A stretch of 8,417 nt of DNA, taken from contig DATEMK010000567.1 of assembly GCA_035275625.1 (NCBI GenBank), positions 1-8,417 on the forward strand. Reading direction: 5' to 3'. Every line of letters starts with the position of its first letter. The first letter of the stretch is position 1. Positions 1 through 6,092 of this stretch are shown here, piece after piece. The notes under the pieces were generated by a model. That model saw only the letters and a list, made by a program, of their open reading frames with translations, ran no database searches and was not told the origin of the DNA. Source of the DNA: DATEMK01 sp035275625 (GTDB lineage: Bacteria; Bacteroidota; Bacteroidia; AKYH767-A; OLB10). The position numbers and the translations under genes are program-made.

Positions 1-1163
1 ATGTTATCATCCACTCCATAATCGTCCTTTATTTGATTCTTATATAAAGTCAAACGAATTTTATCTTTTTCAAAGATTAATCCTTCTTCAATAAATTTTT
101 TTATCCTTAATTCATTCTTTTTATCAATACTACTCACCAAATCGTTATAGTACCTTTCAAAAATTTCAGAAATATTTTTTAAATGATCGTTCGAGGATAT
201 AAGGGTCAGTTCTTTTTCATTTTTATCAATTGTACTTTTTTCCCTTTGTTTTATTACCAGGTTTTCAAGATAGCTGCATAAAATCTGCAATTGAAATGGC
301 TCTACTACCTGATTTTCTGATTCTCTAAGAAATGTAATAATCTTATTGCAAGCTTCTAATTCAAATTCAAACTTGTTTGAACTGAAATCTCCTTCTAAGG
401 AAGCTGGCTTAGTTATGGCTTCCTTTGCTTCTTCCTCAGTAAGCGATCTTAATTCATATGTCTTGTTCCCAATACCTGAAACAGTACTTTTTAATTGTGT
501 AAGATGGCTGAATTTATCAGATCGAATTCCTATTAACACTTTTATAGGAATTGGATCATATAAAAGTTCGAGGTCCTCTTCTTTTAATGCTTGTTTCCCC
601 TCATTTTGTAACCTTTTAATACAATCAAGATATTCCTGGGGAATAACAGGAGATAATAATTCCGCAAGGTGACTTGAAAAGATTTGAACTTCCTCCGAAG
701 GATAAGTAAATAATTCTTCAAATTGATCAAAAAACAGAAAAATAATTCTCTTTTCTTTAGATGTAATCTGTATATTTTTTAACTCATGCCATAAGGATTT
801 TTGTTTTTTTATTCCCCACAAGCTATCAAGGTAAGTTGGAGTAAAAACGAATTTTTCCTTTACATGAAAACGCAATTTTTCAGTCGGGCTAAAATCAGTT
901 GAGATAAGAGATGCATTCTTATCTTTTTTAACATAATTTGTGAATCTGGTTGTAATGCATTCATATTTTAAATTTTCAAGCGCAGGAATTATTCTTGCAT
1001 TTAGCAATGAGCTTTTACCCATACCGGATTTAGAAAATAAGACAACAAGTTTTTCTACTTTAATCAAAGTAAGCAAACGTTCAGAGTCTTTTTCCCGGCC
1101 AAAAAATAACTCCTTATCATCATATTCAAATGGTCTCGGTCCAGGATATCTTAAAGATGTCAT
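1..1163 (-). CDS. nSTAND1-type STAND P-loop NTPase (N-terminal 387 residues, truncated by window edge)
   Basis: The frame is open from an ATG at 1163 to the left edge, so the C-terminus is missing. It opens with PGPRPF (residues 8-12 region) and ELFFGR (18-23), the entry signature of the nSTAND1 family. A Walker A motif SKSGMGKSS follows at 44-52; the usual first Gly is Ser44, while Gly49, Lys50 and Ser51 are kept. Walker B is IIFLFFDQFEELF at 140-152 (Asp146). A sensor-like IGIRSD lies at 211-216, then a YELRSLTEEEA...KPA segment (236-254) and EPFQLQILC (288-296), both typical of nSTAND1. From family knowledge, STAND NTPases are ATP-driven oligomerising switches that detect an invader and activate an effector; the sensor, often a repeat domain, would lie in the unseen C-terminus. 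It starts 17 bases after the SIR2-like gene, implying one transcript. No effector-associated domain is visible before the NTPase domain. The family call is firm; the defence role is inferred. Confidence 0.88.
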   Translation of the reverse strand, partial: MTSLRYPGPRPFEYDDKELFFGREKDSERLLTLIKVEKLVVLFSKSGMGKSSLLNARIIPALENLKYECITTRFTNYVKKDKNASLISTDFSPTEKLRFHVKEKFVFTPTYLDSLWGIKKQKSLWHELKNIQITSKEKRIIFLFFDQFEELFTYPSEEVQIFSSHLAELLSPVIPQEYLDCIKRLQNEGKQALKEEDLELLYDPIPIKVLIGIRSDKFSHLTQLKSTVSGIGNKTYELRSLTEEEAKEAITKPASLEGDFSSNKFEFELEACNKIITFLRESENQVVEPFQLQILCSYLENLVIKQREKSTIDKNEKELTLISSNDHLKNISEIFERYYNDLVSSIDKKNELRIKKFIEEGLIFEKDKIRLTLYKNQIKDDYGVDDN

Positions 1164-1180
1164 AGAGTAAGTAACCAAAT

Positions 1181-2251
1181 TTAATTATTAAAAATTTCAT
1201 CAATCAGACTTAATATGCTTATTCTGGTTTGCCTGATCCGTTCATCGTTAAAGTCAATTTCTTTTTTATTAATTTTATAATAATCTTCAGCAGCATTATT
1301 ATAATCTGATACTAATAAAGAAACAGTATTTTCTAAATCACTTTTATTTTTTGTTAGATTTTTCAATTTGTCAAAGACTTGGTCAAATTCATTTTCTTCA
1401 AGTAATTCCTTCAGCATATTTTTTAAATTGTTTTCATTTGTTGGTTTTCGCAAAATGTTATCATCCTGACATTTCTCATAAAGATCATTTACAAAAGAAT
1501 CTATGTTATGAGAAATAAAATTAATGTTAAAATCAGTAGTGCATATTTTCATAATATCTTCCTCACTTTCATAGGAAGTTGACAATCTTTCAAATTCTGC
1601 ATCACTACTGTTCAAATTGAATATCCTCATTAAAAGTTGGACATACCATCTTTCAAAATTGAAACCAAGAAAAATAATTTGACGTGATGATCTTACCGCA
1701 CTGGCTAAATAATCAGGCGGGCCTTCGACTAGTATTCTTTTTAAATAATCAAATAAATCACTATGAGTAAGAAGTAAAGATTCATCATTTTTAAAATTTC
1801 CGAAAAGATTATAAATTAAAGGTTTTTTTTTGCTTAATCTAAAATCATTTTTTTTTTGTTCAATTACTGGAATTTTAGAAAACCATGCAAACTGATATGG
1901 AATAAATTCTTTGTCAAAAACATCTTTTAGAAAAGGATATCTTGTGGCAATCACTATCGCATGAAAAGGAATTTTTGCAAGTTTAACATAAATATCTTCG
2001 TAATATTTATTCATATCACAATAGGATAAAAAATCACTAACCAGCTTGCCTTTCTTGGATTTTTTAAAAAGTAAAAACATCTCATCTCTTTCAATATATT
2101 TATACTCCTCATTTTTACTAAACACAGGTGAATTGAGTAATTCCTGATGATATAATACCCCAGGTTCCTTTAAAACCGAATTTGGCCCTATAAAGAGAAT
2201 ACATTTTTCATCTTTAATTTGCCTTAATATAGTTCCCCAGTCAACTTCCAT
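1181..2251 (-). CDS. SIR2-like domain protein with C-terminal effector-associated domain (EAD11-like)
   Basis: 356 residues, no signal peptide or membrane segment, so cytosolic. Residues about 15-212 follow the order of SIR2-like NAD-binding domains: CILFIGPNS (17-25) at the nucleotide loop, HAIVIATRYP (97-106) at the strand that normally carries TTNYD, PLIYNLFG (144-151) where KLHG is usual, SLLLTHSDLFDYL (158-170), and IIFLGFNFERWY (192-203). The canonical catalytic Asn is Arg104 and the canonical His is Phe150, so NAD hydrolysis is not assured. Residues about 274-356 form an all-helical tail ending ERIRQTRISILSLIDEIF, which I recognise as resembling EAD11, an adaptor linking effectors to conflict-system NTPases. 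It is followed 17 bases later by an nSTAND1 NTPase. ATG at 2251 is chosen because the SIR2 domain begins right after it; the leader is A/T-rich without Shine-Dalgarno. The likely role is effector of a STAND-controlled defence system; alternatively an inactive NAD/nucleotide sensor. Confidence 0.82.
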   Translation of the reverse strand: MEVDWGTILRQIKDEKCILFIGPNSVLKEPGVLYHQELLNSPVFSKNEEYKYIERDEMFLLFKKSKKGKLVSDFLSYCDMNKYYEDIYVKLAKIPFHAIVIATRYPFLKDVFDKEFIPYQFAWFSKIPVIEQKKNDFRLSKKKPLIYNLFGNFKNDESLLLTHSDLFDYLKRILVEGPPDYLASAVRSSRQIIFLGFNFERWYVQLLMRIFNLNSSDAEFERLSTSYESEEDIMKICTTDFNINFISHNIDSFVNDLYEKCQDDNILRKPTNENNLKNMLKELLEENEFDQVFDKLKNLTKNKSDLENTVSLLVSDYNNAAEDYYKINKKEIDFNDERIRQTRISILSLIDEIFNN

Positions 2252-2311
2252 ACAAATTAAATATAAGTGAAGTAAATTTTAAACCCATAATTTTATTTAT
2301 GCATTATGTCT

Positions 2312-2349
2312 CTTGCAGAGCCTTCTCTCTCTGGAAAGGGATTCTGCAA
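2312..2349 (-). promoter_or_regulatory. Inverted repeat upstream of the SIR2-like/nSTAND1 cassette
   Basis: TTGCAGA (2312-2318) is mirrored by TCTGCAA (2343-2349), and inside this CCTT pairs with AAGG, giving a 7+4 bp interrupted stem around a CT-rich loop. It lies about 60 bases before the ATG of the SIR2-like gene, a position suited to a leader structure or operator. No Bacteroidota TAnnTTTG promoter box with proper spacing could be assigned with confidence. Function is inferred from position only. Confidence 0.3.
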
Positions 2350-2790
2350 TAATTATTCATTGTTTTAAAAATTTATTTATGAATGTTTTTATTTAAATAA
2401 TTATATTCTGTGCCAATAAGAACTTAAAACATCATGAAAATCATTTATCTTAATGGCATTATTGAACCATGATTTGTATTTTCAGTTTTTTATTTCATTA
2501 ACAATTATCAGTAAACGAAAAACATTCTGCTCTTACGCAAAGATTAAAATTCATCAACACATTGATTTAAGATAAAAATCAAAATTAAATTAACTTCTAA
2601 TACGATTAATTATATCACATATACAATTCTTTGAGTTTAGCAAATACAATTTACCTTTTCATCCGGATTTATTAATCAGTGGGGTTTGATGGTGGGCAAT
2701 TCGGAGAAAATGCAAAATAATGATACAAACGTAAATAAGATTCCGGTTAATTGCAAAATAAATCCTCGGTTTTTGAAAGAAAACCGTCCT

Positions 2791-2847
2791 TACTCGCACT
2801 CGTCTGAAGCACAGCCTGGGAGAAAGAGACGAGTGTGCTTTGATTCG
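2791..2847. repeat. Palindromic element, possible dispersed repeat or mobile-element remnant
   Basis: CACTCGTCT (2797-2805) and AGACGAGTG (2827-2835) form a perfect 9-bp inverted repeat with a 21-base loop. An alternative pairing exists: AAGCAC (2807-2812) with GTGCTT (2835-2840). The element is markedly more GC-rich than the surrounding intergenic DNA, which suggests a discrete inserted unit or a structured element rather than random spacer. I cannot test copy number from one window; no transposase or clear target duplication is visible. Confidence 0.45.
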
Positions 2848-3042
2848 GGAATTTTTTTTCACGATATTAAAATGATTACAATTGCTTTATTCATTAACAA
2901 TCTTTTCCCACAACATTTCATCTGCCCTTCTCAAACTCAAAAGATAAATCCTTTGGGGAAATATACGGAAATCAATTTCTTTTTGGTTTTCGCCATCTTT
3001 TAACTCTTTCGTCCTTACATAGTCTCGGTTTCGGAACCTTGC

Positions 3043-3061
3043 GCAATTAATTTTTTATTTT
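3043..3061. repeat. AT-rich direct repeat, copy 1
   Basis: The 19-base word GCAATTAATTTTTTATTTT is identical to the one at 6548-6566, and both are followed by TC or TCC plus TGA. Just before it sits GGTT-TCGG-AACC (3027-3038), a 4-bp stem with a tetraloop, so on the plus strand this reads as a weak stem followed by a T-rich tract. A diverged third copy lies near 4981-5010. The AT bias lowers the significance, but the flanking TCGG...TGCnCAATT resemblance to the third copy extends the match beyond the T tract. Confidence 0.4.
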
Positions 3062-3148
3062 CTGAGTTTTCGACCTTGTCAAAGCAAAACCAAAACCCCA
3101 TAACCTTCCCAATAAGTATTTACACAATAACCTAACACATTCAACTAT

Positions 3149-3173
3149 TCAGAGAAGATAGAAAAAACTCTGA
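3149..3173. repeat. Small inverted repeat
   Basis: TCAGAG (3149-3154) pairs with CTCTGA (3168-3173) across a 13-base A-rich loop. No T tract follows on either strand, so it is not a convincing terminator. It may be incidental in AT-rich spacer. Confidence 0.2.
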
Positions 3174-3197
3174 GAAAAAGTACTGCGCGGGTGCGCT

Positions 3198-3241
3198 GTG
3201 TGAATCGGTCAACTGATTTTTATCTTTTTATCAGGTCACAC
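3198..3241. repeat. Nested imperfect inverted repeat
   Basis: An outer pair GTGTGA (3198-3203) / TCACAC (3236-3241) encloses an inner pair CTGAT (3213-3217) / ATCAG (3230-3234) around a 12-base AT loop, with an unpaired 9-base bulge on one side. The preceding GCGCGGGTGCGCTG is unusually GC-rich for this spacer. It lies downstream of the hydrolase gene in the direction of transcription, so a 3'-end structure is possible, but no typical T tract follows. Confidence 0.3.
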
Positions 3242-3273
3242 GCCTCAAATGTAAAAAGTTTTTTGATATACAG

Positions 3274-3363
3274 TTAAATTTTAACGAACTTTTTTAATAC
3301 GAAATCTTTTAAAATCTCATCGTGTAAAAGTTTATTTCCATCCATGTCTATCCAGCCTTCTTT
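3274..3363 (-). pseudogene. Possible C-terminal remnant of a decayed gene
   Basis: Between in-frame stops at 3364-3366 and 3274-3276 there is a 29-codon frame that reads like real protein, beginning KEGWIDMDGNKLLHDEI and ending LKKFVKI. It has balanced charged and hydrophobic residues and an amphipathic helical pattern, unlike the neighbouring spacer frames. Immediately upstream another frame reads MLILFGLK, and a one-base change within the A-run around 3361-3366 would join the two. It could also be a 23-codon microprotein from the ATG at 3345, or chance. I do not recognise the parent family. Confidence 0.25.
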
Positions 3364-3438
3364 TTAAGCCGAAAAGAATAAGCATTATAATAAATTATTT
3401 TTTTTCATTCCATGCGCAAATTCAACTTGGCATTCAGT

Positions 3439-3450
3439 CCCGCCACCGGG
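3439..3450. terminator. Short GC stem just after the hydrolase stop codon
   Basis: CCCG-CCAC-CGGG forms a 4-bp GC stem with a 4-base loop, extended by AGT/ACT with one bulged base. It begins about 17 bases after the TAG of the alpha/beta-hydrolase on the minus strand. That strand shows no following T run, so if it terminates transcription it is a weak or factor-assisted site. Confidence 0.3.
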
Positions 3451-3467
3451 TACTTTATTAAGAATAA

Positions 3468-4904
3468 CTAATCATGCTTCCTCTGTTCTGTCCCTACCCC
3501 TACATATTCCGTATAACGGTTCACCTTCAGTTCAACAAATGTGGTTGTGTTCGGGTAAAAAATGGAGGGTTTAGAGTCATCAGCTTTTTCTCCTGTATGG
3601 TGCAGCACAATTTTCTCTATTCGCTTATTATCATAGCCTGTCTTCTTATCAATTTTATTTACATAAACTTTCATGCTCAGCACCACATCGCCCATTTTAT
3701 TTTTAGCTTCATCGAGTACTTTCAGGACCTCTTCCGGATTAACAAGGAATCTTCTGAAACAACCATCTGTGCTGTTTTTGGTAAACTCTTTGCAAATGGT
3801 CCGGTTAATTTCCTTACTGTATTCCAGTTCATCTCCTTCCAGTTCTTCAACCAAATCGTTGTGTTCGACAAGCTTTTTTTCATTCATCCGTTCTGCGCGG
3901 AACACAAAAAATTCCACGGAGTAGTCCGATATCTGCATTCCAAAATCATCTATAGTGCGAAGCACGAATTGCTGAAACTTTGGTTTTTTTTCTGCCCCGT
4001 ATGTTTTCTCAGTTATACCCTCAAGGTCTTTTTTTAATTGTACAAAGCCATCCTTGTCAGCCCGAAGCGCCCTGATCATAAGTTGGCTCACCTCTGTGTT
4101 ATCTTTTCCGGCTTCGTCAACAATAGTTCCATGATTAAGTCCCTGCAGCACTCCGAAAGAAAAGTCACATGCGGATTTTGAAAAGTCCCATTTGACAGGA
4201 TCATAACCTCCTTCATCATTTTTAGGCAAAGAAAAATCGAGCAACAGCTTTACGGTACTCAGGGCAGTACCGCTTATCATCACGGTGCCGTCTGTGCCGG
4301 GCTTATTCACCCATCCTCTCAAACCATCATAATCCTTAATTCCGACCAGAACAGTTACCTGGATCTTATCACAACTGTAATAGGAATGTTCCATCAATAA
4401 ATCGTTGTGTGTTAAGCTCCATTGAAAAGGGCTTGCCAGTTCAAGTCCGTCCAGTATTTGCTGTCCTACTTCGAGAAAGTCACCGATCTTCCATCGTCCT
4501 TTGAAAATTTGCCCGAGAAAAGATTTTCCCCGCTCAGCGAGTGGCGAACCAAAGTTTGCCGGTGCCAGCATAACAATTCTTTTTACCGGGCATTGATCCG
4601 GCCGGTGTCCATAATACTTATATATCCAATAACGGATAACAAGTCCCCCTGTAGAATGAACTATTATGTTCAGGTCACATTTTTTCGTACCGTCACTGCC
4701 AATAAATCCCTGTTGAAACAACTGGTCATTCAAACCATCAATCACATCATTGAATGTGAGGTTATCTTCCCGGGATACATAGTCGGCATAATAAATCGAA
4801 GCGGCAGGAGTATTATTCCTGCTCAATAATTCTTTGATTTTTACAAAAGAATCGGAACAGTCGCTGTATCCATGAATAATTAATGTTTTTTCTCCGTTTG
4901 CCAT
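3468..4904 (-). CDS. Alpha/beta-hydrolase (lipase/PGAP1-like esterase) with unassigned C-terminal domain
   Basis: 478 residues from the ATG at 4904, which directly precedes the first core strand (TLIIHGYSD, 7-15) and follows an A-rich leader. The frame extends upstream to a TTG at 5000, adding 32 basic residues; I consider that unlikely. The nucleophile elbow is IIVHSTGGLV (80-89, Ser84), then VMLAPANFGSP (111-121), an acid candidate in PGTDGTV (Asp205) and a histidine in GLNHGTIV (His258), so the Ser-Asp-His triad is in family order. The motif set matches PGAP1/lipase-like hydrolases that cleave ester bonds in lipids. Residues about 285-478 form a second, probably beta-rich domain ending FVELKVNRYTEYVGVGT, which I cannot name. 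There is no signal peptide, so it is cytosolic unless exported by another route. It is the last gene of the block, 150 bases after an outer-membrane phospholipase-like gene. Substrate unknown. Confidence 0.82.
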   Translation of the reverse strand: MANGEKTLIIHGYSDCSDSFVKIKELLSRNNTPAASIYYADYVSREDNLTFNDVIDGLNDQLFQQGFIGSDGTKKCDLNIIVHSTGGLVIRYWIYKYYGHRPDQCPVKRIVMLAPANFGSPLAERGKSFLGQIFKGRWKIGDFLEVGQQILDGLELASPFQWSLTHNDLLMEHSYYSCDKIQVTVLVGIKDYDGLRGWVNKPGTDGTVMISGTALSTVKLLLDFSLPKNDEGGYDPVKWDFSKSACDFSFGVLQGLNHGTIVDEAGKDNTEVSQLMIRALRADKDGFVQLKKDLEGITEKTYGAEKKPKFQQFVLRTIDDFGMQISDYSVEFFVFRAERMNEKKLVEHNDLVEELEGDELEYSKEINRTICKEFTKNSTDGCFRRFLVNPEEVLKVLDEAKNKMGDVVLSMKVYVNKIDKKTGYDNKRIEKIVLHHTGEKADDSKPSIFYPNTTTFVELKVNRYTEYVGVGTEQRKHD

Positions 4905-4980
4905 TTGATTTTTTTTTATTAATTTATTTAATGAATTCCTCTTTTCCCTGCAGCGTCTCTCTTGTTCACGAAGAGCCTCC

Positions 4981-5010
4981 GTTTTCGGGACTCTGCACAA
5001 TTTTTTTTAT
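4981..5010. repeat. AT-rich repeat, diverged copy 3
   Basis: TTTTCGGGACTCTGCACAAT followed by an 8-T run resembles copy 1 (TTTCGGAACCTTGCGCAATT plus T-rich tract): 17 of 22 aligned bases match in the part before the T tract. It sits in the leader of the hydrolase gene, about 90 bases before its ATG, comparable with the place of the 6548 copy relative to the small gene. It may be a shared promoter or leader element. Confidence 0.35.
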
Positions 5011-5017
5011 TTAAGTA

Positions 5018-5045
5018 CCTGCCGGGGTAATCATTCCCTGGCAGG
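5018..5045 (-). terminator. Strong stem-loop between the OMPLA-like and hydrolase genes
   Basis: CCTGCC-G-GGG (5018-5027) pairs with CCC-T-GGCAGG (5036-5045), a 10-bp stem including one G-T wobble, around an 8-base loop. On the minus strand it starts 9 bases after the TAA of the OMPLA-like gene, a terminator position, but the bases after it are TACTTAAATAAAAAAAA, not a T run. It may attenuate or protect the upstream transcript, or reduce expression of the hydrolase relative to the genes before it. Confidence 0.5.
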
Positions 5046-5054
5046 AAGTTGGTT

Positions 5055-6071
5055 TTACTTTGTTAATTGTACGGGTTGAAACTGCGTCCATGATATTCCG
5101 AAGCAAGCCTGCTGCCCCGAATCAATAAACCGGAAATTATAGTTGTCATGACCATATATATAACAGATAAAAAAACCTAATGCTTTTGATTTTATAAATG
5201 GATACCAGGTAAAAATTGTTTCGCTTCTGAAAGGCTTCACGTGCTTATGTGCACCCTGTATCAATTCCAAATTTTCCTTAAACGATATTCTTGTGCCTTC
5301 TCCTTTTTTAAATACATGCATGTATTCAACTCCTGCAAGGTACCTCCATCTTCCGTATATTTTAATGTCGTTATCAGAATAGCCGCCAAAATCTGCAATG
5401 CCGAGGAACTTGTCGTGATAAAGCACCATTCCTAAATGGATGGAATAACCCTTTAAAGGTTTATTATTATCATCTATTGCATATCTCCTGTAATTAATTA
5501 TTAGCTCGGTTAAATTGGTTGAAAAATTACCGCTCCTGCGGTTTAATATGCTCGATAAATCCGTTTCGGAATTTATAAGATTGTAAATGCTGTCGCACTC
5601 TGTGCTTTCATCCTGGAACTTTTCGGAAAATGCACAACCATCCTGCCCGTTGGAGTAATGCCCGCTTTCGAGGGAGAAACCGAGGAAGTGTTCTTTTCTT
5701 CCTGTAAGTTTCGCATTGGGTAACCTGAAAAGATGCTGTGTTCCCAGTAATACGCGGTAAGAAGGGGTTCTTACAGGCAATGAATTATCGGTGTACATTC
5801 TGAACTGAGGCCTTACAGAAATATACCAGGCTTGTGTATGGCGGGCATTATTCATAAGCCCTTTAATAAAGGTATTATAAAGGCTGAATCGCACAGTGGG
5901 ATTTGCTTCAAAAAGTATTTTTTCCTCAGATCTGTAACTGGTCATCAGGCGGATGTTAGGGTCATCGCCAATAGGATAAACCTGTGTATATAGATTGAAA
6001 TCTTTTTGCCCTGATGCAGTTAGACAAATTCCGGAAAAGAATATGAGCAGAAGACTCTTTTTATTTTTCAT
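5055..6071 (-). CDS. Outer-membrane phospholipase A-like beta-barrel protein
   Basis: 338 residues. MKNKKSLLLIFFSGICLTASGQ is a signal peptide with probable cleavage before Gln22; Cys16 does not fit a lipobox. The rest is alternating aromatic/polar strands ending near ISWTQFQP, as in outer-membrane barrels. The catalytic-looking block is ESGHYSNGQD (135-144), matching the HxSNG motif of outer-membrane phospholipase A (His138, Ser140), and an S-x-N segment at 184-186 (STNLTEL) could supply the Asn of the OMPLA Ser-His-Asn triad (Asn186, or Asn182). OMPLA hydrolyses acyl chains of phospholipids in the outer membrane, normally only when dimerised. Between Ser140 and the Asn lie about 40 residues with Cys146 and Cys159, a longer insert than in E. 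coli PldA where the Asn is 12 residues on. It starts 21 bases after the small gene, so they are probably co-transcribed. It could be a different barrel that only shares the motif. Confidence 0.72.
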   Translation of the reverse strand: MKNKKSLLLIFFSGICLTASGQKDFNLYTQVYPIGDDPNIRLMTSYRSEEKILFEANPTVRFSLYNTFIKGLMNNARHTQAWYISVRPQFRMYTDNSLPVRTPSYRVLLGTQHLFRLPNAKLTGRKEHFLGFSLESGHYSNGQDGCAFSEKFQDESTECDSIYNLINSETDLSSILNRRSGNFSTNLTELIINYRRYAIDDNNKPLKGYSIHLGMVLYHDKFLGIADFGGYSDNDIKIYGRWRYLAGVEYMHVFKKGEGTRISFKENLELIQGAHKHVKPFRSETIFTWYPFIKSKALGFFICYIYGHDNYNFRFIDSGQQACFGISWTQFQPVQLTK

Positions 6072-6092
6072 GCCGGTTAGTGCGGTTTTTCT

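Larger units (their letters stand above)
2252..3467. other. 1.2-kb AT-rich intergenic region without an intact gene
   Basis: This stretch separates the left defence-like cassette from the five-gene right block. It contains small open frames on both strands (for example 2659-2862 minus and 2686-3003 plus) that overlap each other, show no recognisable domain and run through a palindromic element, so I do not accept them as genes. It holds the inverted repeats, the AT-rich repeat copy and the possible gene remnant listed separately. No tRNA, rRNA or CRISPR pattern was seen. The 3' end of the hydrolase transcript and the promoter of the SIR2-like gene should both lie here. Confidence 0.6.

Noticed and set aside
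346..1170. Plus-strand open frames of 108 and 76 residues
   Set aside because: They are antisense to the NTPase reading frame, which carries clear Walker A and Walker B motifs.
2252..2340. Bacteroidota promoter (TTTG / TAnnTTTG) for the SIR2-like gene
   Set aside because: Only partial boxes such as TTTAATTTG, too close to the ATG and without a spaced upstream partner.
2659..2862. 67-residue minus-strand open frame (MKKNSRIKAHSS...)
   Set aside because: It runs through the palindromic element, overlaps an equally long frame on the other strand, has no domain, and its Arg-rich pattern looks like translated repeat sequence.
2686..3003. 105-residue plus-strand open frame
   Set aside because: Opposite in direction to all real genes, no recognisable motif, unbalanced composition, and overlaps the palindrome and the rejected minus frame.
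2252..3467. CRISPR array, tRNA or structural RNA in the large spacer
   Set aside because: No regularly spaced repeats, no cloverleaf and no conserved RNA motif were seen; only isolated inverted repeats.
3474..4829. Plus-strand open frames of 187, 83 and 135 residues
   Set aside because: Antisense to the alpha/beta-hydrolase, whose motifs and triad are in order; Phe/Ser-rich shadow composition.
4905..5000. TTG-initiated N-terminal extension of the alpha/beta-hydrolase (32 residues)
   Set aside because: Rare start, strongly basic low-complexity sequence before the first core strand, and a well-placed ATG at 4904 with an A-rich leader.
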